Made by a program: the position numbers and the translations under genes
Part shown: piece by piece, positions 53,384 to 63,303 of the stretch
How the letters are laid out: each line of letters starts with the position of its first letter
Position numbering within the stretch: position 1 is the stretch's first letter
Notes under the pieces: model-generated
The model's database searches: none
Told to the model about the DNA's origin: nothing
What the model saw: only the letters and a program-made list of their open reading frames with translations
Origin: Siphonodentalium dalli
Taxonomy: Eukaryota > Mollusca > Scaphopoda > Gadilida > Siphonodentaliidae
DNA length: 64,000 nt
NCBI GenBank assembly: GCA_032622095.1
Contig: CP136066.1
Span: forward strand, 67,526,278-67,590,277
Direction of reading: 5' to 3'

Positions 53384-54760
53384 ATTTGTCATGTGAGGAC
53401 TTTTATTCTGATCATTTCATGGTCCGTGATGGGTCCTTCAACCACTTGTACCGAAGCCGGAACCTGTTCAGTCAGTTTGCTGTAGATTTGTACGCCAAAG
53501 TGGAGGGTGAAAGACTCCTCTATATTCGGAACAACCAAAAGAAACTCCGTGCATATTCATGTATACACCTCTGTGATAGCATAAATAATGACCAGGAAAG
53601 AGCCGGAGTCGGCTACCTGGTAATCCTCCCGTCGAAATTCACAGGTAGCCCGCGATAAATGCAGGAGAAGACGCAGGATTCTATGACATTTGTCAGGCAC
53701 TTCGGTCGTCCGGACCTTTTCATCACATTCACGTGCAACCCTGCATGGCAGGAGTTGAAGGCTGAATTGTTCGAGGGCCAGATTTCGAAAGACAGGCATG
53801 ACTTGACAACAAGAATGTTCCGTCTGAAATTGACGAAGCTCATGAACCTTTTGAAGAAATCGCACATTTTCGGCCAACCTGTGTGCGATATGTATACTGT
53901 TGAAAATGAGGGGACTGCCACATGCACACATTTAAACACAAAATACGCCCTAAACAGATCGACAGCTTCATTTCTGACACCCAACCGTCCTTCGACTTGC
54001 TGTGCATTTAGAAAATGGACATAGTGTACTTCACCGAACAAACAGCGGCACAAGTTGTATCGGCACCAAAAGAGACGACACTCACTGCCTTTTTCAAACT
54101 TTGCCAAGATGATGATTTTGCCAAGACAATTTTGTACTGTGACCTCCCATCTTATTTCACCTTTGTGAATAATCGATGGGTCCGCCACAAGCGTGGTGAA
54201 CCCGTCGAAGGAGGCATGTGCGTTTTCAAAGACTATGCTCTTGGTATGGTCTACACTGTTCATCCCACACAACATGAATGTTTTTTTCTTCTGCATGAAG
54301 TGGAAGGTACAACATCGATTAACTCCTTACGAACTGTCGGCGGCCAATTATGCCTTAGCTACAGAGAGGCTTGCTTCAGAGTGGGACTATTGGAAGACGA
54401 CCACCAATGGGAGGCAACGATGAGAGAGGCAGCCATGTTAAAGTCTCCTAGGGGTTTGCGTAGTTTGTTTGCGACTCTCTTGCAAATATGTGCTATTGCT
54501 AATCCTCTTGATGTGTGGCTCCAATTCAGAGTAAACTTTTCGGAGGATCTTAAGTACAGGTTGCAAATCCTGGCATTGACGTTTCATTCAACGATGATAT
54601 TTTCAATGCTTCTCTCATCGAGATCGAACAAAATCCTGGCTCTTGGGGACCAGAGCTCCACACTTTCGGTCTCCCTCACACTCAACATTCTCGCACGTCT
54701 GCACTGCCCCGAGAGGTGCTACGTGAACTGTCATTTAGACACTATCGAATAAACTCTTTC
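53384..54760 (+). pseudogene. Helitron Rep/helicase protein, degenerate N-terminal half
   Basis: Helitrons move by a rolling-circle mechanism using a protein with an HUH nuclease (Rep) and a helicase. Recognised in order: HLYRSRNLFSQFAVDLYAK, VEGERLLYIRNNQKKLRA, GYLVILPSKFTGSPR, a TAA at 53656-53658, then FVRHFGRPDLFITFTCNPAW and DRHDL. The HUH motif RGLPHAHI is present but only in the next frame (53909-53932) and runs into TAA. Most of the segment between Rep and the helicase region is deleted near 53990. 54015-54560 continues with YFTEQTA, LTAFFKLCQDDDFAKT, ALGMVYTVHP and YREACFRVGLLEDDHQWEAT. The helicase motor motifs are absent. A dead, truncated copy. Confidence 0.88.
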
Positions 54761-57129
54761 ATCAGACGAAACAAATATTCTCCCAGAGCAGGAACTGACC
54801 ACCGATCAGATACAGCAAATTAGATATAACATTTAACTGCTTGTAATCCATCCAAAGAGAAATTGAAGGCCAGTATGATGTACGCAAAACTCAGTAGCGA
54901 TGAGAGAAGTGACTTAGAAAAAACGGCAAGAGAGAAGACAGAAGTGGTTCATAGTCAAAATATGACTGACCCTAATATCAGGAGGCAGCTTCAATATAAG
55001 CTGAAGGAGCTGATAAAAAATGAGGTACAATCTTATCACTAAACAAAGATTAATGTTTGTACAGACACATAATTATCAAGTTCCCAATGATACTCCCCGC
55101 AGTGCAATTGGGCTAAAAGTGTAGCCATATTAACCAGCCAATTTTCTGCACATTATCTACTTGCAATACAATTAATTGTAGGTCGATAATCTGCTTAGAA
55201 TAGCCTCATGTATGATGATAATGTACTGAAAATGAGAATATTTTAGTCACATTCGACTAAATATAAGGCGATTCTAATCAGATTATGTGCTGAAAATGTA
55301 ACTAAATATTAATTGTTTTGAAAGCAATTATAGAGTTGTCCTTTTTCGTCTCTTTACAACGGCATTGTCGCTCGTTGTATTTTTCGGCAACTTATGTATT
55401 ATCGTTCAAGATTGTACAACTTTTTTTTGTTTTTATAATTATATTAATAATCACCCTGATTATGCGTTTTATTTGAACGCGTGTTGGGTAGAGTCGAATT
55501 CCGCACCATTTTAAAATGAAAATACGGTATATGCTATTATATTGATAATGTTGGGATCGGAACTACCACTATGCGATCGACAATATATCTATAGGCTACG
55601 TCTGGGCTTCACGGCGATGTTTGAGATATTGAATGGTGATGCTGACGGTGGCGATGATGCATGATTATTTTCTTTGTGGTTTTATTGTCGTTTCATCTGC
55701 TACTCAATGACAGCATCTTCATTTTTATTGGTGGAAGAAAGAGAATAATTAATTTCCATTTTGGATATCACGCCACTGCACGTAGAAAACACCGACTACA
55801 ACATAAGCAAATGTATCTGAAGTTCTGACAACTTCAAGTTGTCCATCAGATTTCCTTCCATTTATGTGTCTCGATCATCGGGATTCAAGCATCTTCGTAA
55901 TTGTGCCGTAGGCCCACTGCTTATAACGGCGTGATGCGATTTACATGTTTGACATAAAATATAGTATCGGTAGTTTCAAATGTCTGAACATTACTGACTT
56001 TGAGTGGGGGCAAATGAATATTAACTATATAAGACCTATGAAATCCTTTGCGTTAAAAGAAATTGATTCTTTGTCAATAAAAATTATAATTCGAGATATA
56101 TAAACCGAAACTGGATTCGAATTGAGGTTCTTCGATTTTCGGAGCAAAGAATTTAAAAGGTTAATAAATATACTAGAGTTGTCTCTTTAAAACTGAATTG
56201 TCGTTCGTTGTATTTTTCGACAATGCGTTATAATGTATATTGATAATCCGTTATACTTTATGTTTAGCAAAGCTTTATAAATTTATAATTAGTCCTAAGT
56301 GAATATCATAATTGTGATAAATTGTACAGCCATTTGTTGCAGTTTGTTTATATCTGTCCAAAGAAAAGCCGACAGTTATAGTTATACGTCGAAAATAGGT
56401 AAGATATTTTTCCAACTCTAGGCATAAACCTGATGAAGACCACCGCTATCGACTGTTTTTACCACAGAGGAGTGTTTTTCGAACCACACCTTATTGGACT
56501 TGGTAAAACCCACGTTTTAAAATGTTACTGTTAATTTTTACAATGTAAAGTTATTTGAAATATGATATTGATAAACCAATCACGATTCACTTGTCATCAT
56601 TAATTGTTTTAACTTGTATTTGAGATACCAAGTAAAAATCAAAGGGACGAAATGCTACTTATTTAGTTTCTTCTAAAACTAAGCGATGACCAAAACTGAC
56701 ACGGTATCTGGAAAAGTCGGCCCCAAATGCTACGGATAGCATGGATCAGTCAAATGCGGGACATTCTGTAACTGTAGTGTCTCAGTTTCTACTTTACGGA
56801 AGTAATCTTTAACATTTACTAGATTTTCATCTCAAAGGGGATACAAATGCTTTTTCAAATAATCCATAAATTTGAGGATGTAACTGAGTTTCCGCTTAGC
56901 TTGCTATGACCATCAATGTTTGAAATTGGCCATCTCTGTGCTAACTTAAAAGTAATTTTGAATTGTACAAACGGCAATAGACTTCAAAGTCCCAGTCTTC
57001 TCAGTCTGTATCATATAGTCCGGTAATCGTCTCAAGAGTCATTGACTGTCTTGTGTTTATGTCTTCTCAACAATTTTAGGTTATTTGTACAAAAATTTAA
57101 GTATCATTCATCCTTCATTTTTTTTTCAG
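54761..57129. other. Intergenic, with an old SINE fragment
   Basis: AT-rich and without a supported frame except the degraded SINE at 55731-55930. GTTGTCTTTTTCGTC-type and TTGTCG.TCGTTGTATTTTTCG phrases at 55335-55390 and 56175-56225 are a diverged direct repeat. Confidence 0.45.
55731..55930 (-). mobile_element. Degraded SINE related to 48692-48979
   Basis: Shares GGTGGA(A/G)GAAAGA, CCACTGC.(C/T)GTAGAAA.CACCGA and, at the tRNA-like end, GGGATTCAAGCATCTTCGT in place of GGGTTCGAACCAGCTTCGT. The B box is decayed and the A box unclear, so this is an older copy in the same orientation. Confidence 0.5.
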
Positions 57130-57178
57130 AAAATGGAATTCAAGGGTAGTCGGAAGAGAAAAAGAAAGCAGGAACGAG
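57130..57178 (+). CDS. Possible micro-exon, basic
   Basis: A strong pyrimidine tract (CATTTTTTTTTCAG) and a donor GAG|GTGAGA enclose 49 bases encoding KMEFKGSRKRKRKQER. Highly basic, of nuclear-localisation type. The surrounding ORF (57085-57336) extends into AT-rich sequence. Too short to be sure. Confidence 0.25.
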
Positions 57179-57469
57179 GTGAGAGAAAGAAAAAAATCAA
57201 ATTTATGATGCAAAGCCTAATTATTATATTTTTATTTATAATCTTCAGTTCCAAATTCAGACCTAATACATGTATCAGAGGCTTATCCAAGCACAGACGT
57301 TGCAAATTTACCCAGAAATTAAATGTAAAACAATGAGTTTCTGTGTCATAACATTAGTTTTGCATCCAGTTGCCTTGAAACTACAATTGTGTTGGGCATC
57401 CATCCATCCGTCAACAATTTCCATTAGCACACTCTAAAGGTCACATCTATCGTCCTTACAGCACAAAAC

Positions 57470-57712
57470 TTTATTTGGATCTTAGGGGTGACCTCCAGAT
57501 GGGAGCTTCCTATTTTTACTGAAATTTGTTTAAAAAACATGACCACCAGCTGCCATCTTGAATTTCAAATTTCAATCCATCTGCATTTATTGGAGAATTG
57601 TTTTGAAATTTTACAGGCATGTTTAGGATCACTTCTAGTTGAGAGCCATTGAATTTGAATTTTTTTTATATGAAAAACATGGCCACCAGCAGTCATCTTA
57701 GATTTTAATCTT
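57470..57712. repeat. Diverged tandem repeat (about 150-bp unit)
   Basis: AAAACATGACCACCAGCTGC / AAAACATGGCCACCAGCAGT followed by CATCTT(G/A)(A/G)A, preceded by (G)GGAGCTTCC..ATT / GAGAGCCATTGAATTTGAAT. Two old units at about 57525 and 57672. Confidence 0.55.
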
Positions 57713-58239
57713 TACATGACTAAATCCTTTGGCACATCCTACATACAGGTCCCTCATCTGATCATCACCAAAACTAAACCTGGAATGTGGGATACAATAT
57801 TCCTCGGCTATGACAACGAGTTATGTCGTAGCCATAAATATTACAAGCTACTCCAAAAGGTCAAATAAGCATAAGTTTATTATTTACAACATCGAATATG
57901 ATTGACGTACTCGTGAGAAAACATGGCAAAGTGTGGGTCGAGTAGTCGTAGTCGGCACCCAGCTAAAATACCATGTGATGGCATCGATTTTTGCCGACTA
58001 CTAGTTATCTCGTAGTATATCCACGTAGTAAATATTATTATGGATTCTAGGATAACAGGAGGAGAACATGATCGAGTGACGTACCCCTCCCCTTCCATCC
58101 CGGAATCCGACTTTGGTGGTGCATTATCATCTGAACACAATCCGATAAGAAACACTATTCGAGACCGTCCGAAGTAGCATGGCATTTGACGGAATTTGAA
58201 AATCATTGTCGCAGACCAGTGCCAATACACAGCGTACAT
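57713..58239. other. Unassigned sequence with minus ORF 57880-58239
   Basis: A 119-codon minus-strand frame (SATMIFKFRQMPCYFGRS, CSDDNAPPKSDSGMEGEG) and a competing plus frame exist. Neither shows a domain or splice support, so I do not call a gene. Confidence 0.25.
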
Positions 58240-58390
58240 CTGGTAAGTTACTGTTGGTAATTAGATTCAAAAGAAAATCGACATAGACCATGTTGTTCAG
58301 CATGTGTGCCTATGAATTCAAATTTTAAATCTAAGTTGGCGGCAAGCGGTAATTTTTTCATAGAATATTTGAGCTATTTGCTGCATCAGT
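58240..58390 (+). repeat. Repeat R1, internally deleted copy
   Basis: AAGTTACTGTTGGTAATTAG, TTCAAAAGAAAA and GTTGTTCAGCAT match the middle of R1, then jump to GCCTATGAATTCAAATTTTA, which in the long copy lies about 500 bases downstream (38609). A deletion derivative. Confidence 0.7.
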
Positions 58391-58588
58391 TTTTCGATGG
58401 CTATTTTCAGGTATTTGACATCTGAAACCCAAGGGTCATTACTGCATTATTACATACTGCATTATCCTGATCTCACGAAAAATTAAGGTCCACTTACAAC
58501 TGTATGGACAATTCGATTTGAAGGAAACACAACTTTTTTCAACGATTGGTTTACTAAAACCAAAAACCGGAAGAATACTTGTGGGTTC

Positions 58589-58864
58589 TTGGCAAAACGC
58601 AATCAAATGTCACAGGCTCATTTCCATTTGTCTCCAAATTTCTTGGCATTGACAATTTGTAAACCAACTAAATGTGAACAATTCCCAGTTGTCCTCGCGG
58701 AAAGAATAATCATTTGCCACATTGAGTCAGTTTGCAAAGATGGGTTTGTGTGTAACTCGCTAGAAGTAAACCACGCAACTTATAAGACAGGTATGTGTGT
58801 TTTGCTCGATTCGAGTTCTGATTGCTTGTATTTGCGTGATGCGCATGTCAGGAAAACAAAATGA
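58589..58864 (+). CDS. Unassigned ORF (91 aa)
   Basis: The open frame includes SQAHFHLSPNFLALTICKPT, FVCNSLEVNHATYKTGMCVL and DSSSDCLYLRDAHV, closing with TGA at 58862-58864. Cys-rich (six Cys). No family recognised and no splice evidence. Codon use looks mildly protein-like. Confidence 0.25.
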   Translation: MAKRNQMSQAHFHLSPNFLALTICKPTKCEQFPVVLAERIIICHIESVCKDGFVCNSLEVNHATYKTGMCVLLDSSSDCLYLRDAHVRKTK

Positions 58865-59471
58865 CACGACTTGTTCAACCGGACCGATTGACATTCTTCG
58901 GGTTTGTTGTAGCAGACATATTTGGATTGTTTGATGATTAAGCATATATGATTTTCCTTGTTTTAATTATTATGACATTGTGGTCAGGTATGGAATCTGT
59001 GGATTATGTGGAATATGTTCTCACACATTATATATTAAATTAGACTTGTAACAGTTTGTATCAGTTTCAATATGCCACTGTCTGGAATCATTCTCAAACA
59101 TATATGTATTTACGATGTTATGGGCGCCCATGTGTTTATATGTTGTCATTCCGTATATTAAGGGAGACCTGCAACATATCTAGATTCGTTACGCCACCTC
59201 ACATTGTTTTAGGTTGTTTTTCAAACGGTCGCGTAAACAATTCAATTATGTTTTTACCATGTTAGATGTGTAACCATGATGGTATAATAATGGCAGTATT
59301 ATGTTCAAAATGGTCCTACAAAAACTTAAGGAAATTATTAACAATAAAAAGCACTCAAAATAACGTTGCCTGTGCATGATTGACCAGGAGGTAATTCAGT
59401 CTCAGACCCTTTACCTCCTATCGAGAAGCACAGCACATGTGATGTGAAGGTTAAAGACCTCTATAGACTGA
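58865..59471. other. Intergenic, nothing recognised
   Basis: AT-rich. The ORF at 59056-59265 is unsupported. A few frames near 59380-59470 could be upstream debris of the following retroelement remnant. Confidence 0.4.
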
Positions 59472-59885
59472 GTGGGTGCTGAATTGGTCCATGGTGTAAT
59501 ACGAACGCACACTAAAAGCAAAGCCAGCTTGAAAAAATGGGCACATCAGCTGCAGCCCTTGCGGAACAACAAATCATCCCTCATATCAGAAACTGACGGA
59601 TTTTACCCACATTGGCTGAGAAAAGTGAAAAGTATTTTAAACGATTGTGGATTGTCGTATTTGTGGATCGGACAGAATCCCGCCATAGATTTAAATATAA
59701 CCATATCGCTGGTGAAACAGAAGCTGACTGATCAATTTATTCAACAGTGGCATGAATCGCTCCAGTCGGAGGAGAAATTTACAGGACATTAAAACCGGAC
59801 TTTGATCAGGAATATTACAAGCGATGGAATTCCTATATTATGGGGAGCTTTACCAATTGCACCATAGTATCTGACCGATCAAGTT
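59472..59885 (+). pseudogene. Non-LTR retrotransposon C-terminal remnant
   Basis: Resembles the conserved C-terminal tail that follows the reverse transcriptase in many mollusc non-LTR elements: PHWLRKVKSILNDCGLSYLW, ISLVKQKLTDQFIQQWHESL and, one frame on, RTLKPDFDQEYYKRW. The usual pattern is W...V..LL...GF..VW ... F...W ... LYR.(F/L)K. Catalytic domains upstream are missing and a TAA at 59790-59792 plus a frameshift break the tail. Different lineage from the L2-like fragment at 9941. Confidence 0.55.
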
Positions 59886-60069
59886 CGATGCAATTGCCAA
59901 AACAAAAACAAAATTCACTGTATATAGTCATTAGAACTGTCGATATATTATGTAAATACATAACTCAGTTCCGCTATTAACATATAACTCATATCTGGAT
60001 TAGATTTATCGAATTATAACCCAATATTTTAAGACGTACTCTACAAGACGCATGGCAGTTCTACTTTCC

Positions 60070-60180
60070 AATCTACAGAAAACTGGCTGAGCAGGTTCCG
60101 GCTTCGATGCAAGTGGTCGAAGGACCCATCACGAACCATGAAATGATAAGAATAAAAGTCCTCACATGACAAATTCACAA
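60070..60180 (-). pseudogene. Helitron N-terminal fragment, inverted copy
   Basis: On the minus strand: NLSCEDFYSYHFMVRDGS, DHLHRSRNLLSQFSVD, after which homology stops at about 60078. The same opening peptide occurs at 53384 and 62633 on the plus strand. Confidence 0.8.
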
Positions 60181-60595
60181 TTATTTTGGCAGTCTGATTT
60201 TCAGAATGCATTTCACAATTGGTTTGTATGGTAGAATCAGTGGAAATTCACAATTGTCTTGGCAGCACAATATACACAAATCAATAATCGTATGACTGAA
60301 TGGCAGTCTGATTTTCAGAATGCGGAGAATGGCAGAATCAATAGAAATTCACAATAATGTTGGCAGTCTGATTTTCATAATGGTATTCATAGTACATAAA
60401 GCAAGAATCGATTGAATGGCAGTCTGGTTTTGAGAATGCAGAGAATGGAAGAATCAAGAGAAGTTCACAATTATTTTGGCAGTCTGATTTTCAGAATGCA
60501 ATTCACAAATGTGTGTATGGTAGAATCAATATAAATTCACAATTGTTTTGGCAGCACAATCTACATATATTAATTACAGAAGCATTTTAGCAAAC
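60181..60595 (-). repeat. AATCAGACTGCC motif array, inverted copy
   Basis: Five GGCAGTCTGATTTTCAGAAT variants starting at about 60189, 60301, 60363, 60419 and 60479 with the same spacers as at 53061-53383 in reverse order. One motif is mutated to GGCAGTCTGGTTTTGAGAAT. Confidence 0.85.
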
Positions 60596-61555
60596 AACTC
60601 CGAGGAAACACCTCCACAAATACACACTCACTTGCCGACAACATCGTGTTGCAGTTTATGAAGTTGCAACAGATGTTGGTATTGCAAACTGATTCAATTC
60701 GAACTGTTATTTAACACAACGTACAAACATTTTTGAACATTCAAGAAACATGATATAAACGTCATGAACAATTATCGAATTTCGATCTTACAATTGTAAC
60801 TGTTATACTTTCTTCTCTAAAAAGTACCCGACACAAAGAAGAGAGTGGTCGTTGCAACGGTAGAGTCTGTAAAAGACGACAGGTCGGTCTTATAAAAACA
60901 AGTCTATGTGGTATAAAGTAAACCATAAATTGACCATTCGTAAGATACTGTAAACGGTCGAGGAAGAGCAAGGGACTGACTGTGATTAACCAATATAATT
61001 GCGTTGTGTTATGTTATCAAAACCAAACAAAGGAATCGACTGTCCTCTAGTTATTTGAACATATTGATTAAAATATCTGTAGAGGGACCATCTAGGGAAG
61101 AGGTTGATTTCAAATGTGCGTTTAAGAAATGGTTTGATGTAAAGACCCGTAGAATTTGTAAAAATGCTTAAGTATGTTATTGCTATTTACATCTACTTTT
61201 GTTACTCATGTTACATTGGTATTGTTTTACATTGAAAATAAAATGTAATAAACATTCAATTTCTCTCAAAATGTTCCCAAAATAAGTGGCTAAAGCAAAT
61301 TCAAAGTGGCTAAAAAAATGGCATTTGGCTAAAAGAATTTCTGGGCCAGCGTGAACACTGGCTTTAAGTAATATACACTCTGCCAGGGCACCCTGAGTCA
61401 CCACACCAAATTTCGTTGAAATCTGGGCACCAAAATTAACAAAGACATGTTGGTCTCAACTTTACTCCAGTCTTATATATGTATATATACACAGTCCCAT
61501 GAAACATGTATACATTTATTGATGGACGTGTCATGGGCTCTTCATACAGGATCGC
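60596..61555. other. Intergenic, nothing recognised
   Basis: No supported gene. AGTGGCTAAA repeats at 61285-61335 and CACCAAATTTCGTTGAAATC at 61404 look like dispersed-repeat debris. Confidence 0.45.
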
Positions 61556-61656
61556 GTTCATTATTTCGAAGGTTCCATATTCCGAAGGGTCGCTATTCCA
61601 AAGGTTCTTATTCAGACATCGAAGGTTCGCTATTCTGAAGGTTTGCTATTCTGGGC
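61556..61656 (+). repeat. GAAGGTTCGCTATTC repeat, plus-oriented arm
   Basis: Units TCGAAGGTTCCATATTCCGA, AGGGTCGCTATTCCA, GAAGGTTCGCTATTCTG and GAAGGTTTGCTATTCTG in tandem. The opposite-oriented arm is at 62020-62110. Confidence 0.85.
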
Positions 61657-62019
61657 GTATTTAACCAGAAAAGATGGACAACTCTAATACCAAGTAGTTA
61701 TTATTACCACGATTTTACAGTTATCCATCTTTATCTGGAAGACCGCCCGTTTGACCTCGTCCTTCTGGCACGATCAAGCCCAGAAACAATAAAAATAGCA
61801 AACTGCAAGGATCGATATCTAATTACTCTGAGCTTTGATGGGTGGGTTCCTCGACACTAATCAAATATTTTTTTCCCCACCGAAACCAAAGAAAGAGTAA
61901 TTTAGCAGCGTCTTATCGGATTGGGTACCTTTAAGTTATTTCCTTCATAAAAAGAGTCTTATGATAAAGAACCCTCTCAAAACTTCAGAATATAGAATGA
62001 AACTTCAAAATAACAAGTT

Positions 62020-62110
62020 ATAAAAACCTTCTGAATATCGAGGAATATAGAGAACCTTGGGAATGGCGAAACTTCGGTATAATGAACCTTGGGAATAGCG
62101 AACCTTTGGA
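62020..62110 (-). repeat. GAAGGTTCGCTATTC repeat, minus-oriented arm
   Basis: Complementary units CCTTCTGAATATCGAGGAAT, GAACCTTGGGAATGGCGAAA and GAACCTTGGGAATAGCGAAC. Together with 61556-61656 it forms an inverted pair around about 360 bases. A TATGAAACAT...ATGGACGT phrase lies outside each arm (61478-61533 and 62196-62240), in the same orientation. Confidence 0.8.
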
Positions 62111-62274
62111 CACAGAGTGACATGTCGCCGTCCTGTGGTCCATACGTACTGGCGTGATCGTATATATCCCAAGTTGGCCAGAAATACAGGCACTCCTATG
62201 AAACATACATTTATCATTTTATAGATGGACGTACGTGTTTTGGGTTGTCCATACGTACTGACGTAATCATATAA

Positions 62275-62632
62275 CATTCTGAAAATCAGACTGCAAACAT
62301 TCTCCGCATTCTGAAAATCAGACTGCCTTTCAATCATCGATTATTGCTTTATGTATTGTGAAAATCAGACTGCCGAAATAATTATATTGATTCTGCCATT
62401 CTCCGCATGCTCAAAATCAGACTGCCTTCCATCGAGTGTTGCTTTATGTACATTGTGAATTTCTATTGATTCTGCCATTCTCTGCATTCTGAATATCAGA
62501 CTGCCATTCAATCATACGATATTGATATATGTATATTGTGCTGCCAAAACAATTGTGAATTTATATTGATTCTACCATACACACAATTGTGAAATGCATT
62601 TTGAAAATCAGACTGCCAAAATAATTGTGAAT
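62275..62632 (+). repeat. AATCAGACTGCC motif array upstream of Helitron copy 3
   Basis: Six variants near 62280, 62314, 62357, 62405, 62492 and 62602 with ATTATTGCTTTATGTA and ATTGTGAATTT.TATTGATTC spacers, the same as at 53061-53383. The last motif runs directly into the Helitron coding segment. Confidence 0.85.
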
Positions 62633-63060
62633 TTGTCATGTGAGGACTTTTATTCTTATCATTTCATGGTTCGTGGTGGGTCCTTAGACCACTTGCACCG
62701 AAGCCGGAACCTGCTCAGTCAGTTGTCTGTAGATGTGTACGCCAAAGTGGAGGGTGAAAGACTCCTCTATATTCGGAACAGATGCATGTATACACCTCTG
62801 TGATAGCATAAATAATGATCAGGAAAGAGCCGGAGTCGGCTACCTGTTAATTCTCCCGTCGACATTCACAGGTATCCCGCGATATATGCAGGAGAAGACG
62901 CAGGATGCTATGACATTTGTCAGGCACTTCGGTCGTCCGGACCTTTTCATCACATTCACGTGTAACCCTGCATGGCAGGAGTTGAAGGTTGAATTGTTCG
63001 AGGGCCAGGTTTCGAAAGACAGGCATGACTTGACACCTAGAGTGTTCCGTCTTAAATTGT
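62633..63060 (+). pseudogene. Helitron Rep N-terminal fragment, copy 3
   Basis: NLSCEDFYSYHFMVRGGS, HLHRSRNLLSQLSVDVYAK and VEGERLLYIRNR. A deletion of about 20 bases relative to copy 1 (after CGGAACA) then shifts the frame to CIHLCDSINNDQERAG, GYLLILPSTFTGIPRYMQE, FVRHFGRPDLFITFTCNP and DRHDLTPRVFRLKLS. Unlike copy 1 it has a sense codon (TAT) where copy 1 has TAA. Homology ends abruptly at about 63060, before the HUH motif, next to a hairpin (63065-63092). Confidence 0.88.
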
Positions 63061-63064
63061 CCAA

Positions 63065-63092
63065 CAAGACCCATGCACGCACACGGGTCTTG
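63065..63092. repeat. Hairpin at the Helitron break point
   Basis: CAAGACCCATG and CACGGGTCTTG pair with one mismatch around a six-base loop. Located five bases after the end of Helitron homology. Confidence 0.75.
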
Positions 63093-63180
63093 TATTATGT
63101 AAATAATAGCGACCCAACCTTACAATTGATGAAATGTCATAAAATAACCGATTCCCCAATCTCACGTTTTAATGTTGCAG

Positions 63181-63295
63181 GTCATCGCCAGCTAGCAGTG
63201 TGACGTCATCGCCGGGGACGTCTAGTGGCAGACCCAGGAGAGAGAGACGGACGCCTCAACTATATTCACCAACCCTTTTCGCCAGGCCTACGTGA
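63181..63295 (+). CDS. Candidate 3' exon, Ser/Pro/Arg-rich
   Basis: Follows an acceptor GTTTTAATGTTGCAG (AG at 63179-63180). In phase 1 it reads SSPASSVTSSPGTSSGRPRR, ERRTPQLYSPTLFARPT, then TGA at 63293-63295, with AATAAA at 63298-63303. A GTGAGA at 63292 could instead be a donor. The disordered basic Ser/Pro profile resembles a nuclear tail. No domain recognised and no upstream partner exon identified. Confidence 0.4.
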
Positions 63296-63303
63296 GAAAT
63301 AAA

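Noticed and set aside
53613-54296. Long minus-strand ORF (227 codons)
   Set aside because: Antisense shadow of the Helitron Rep region; the plus strand carries the known motifs.
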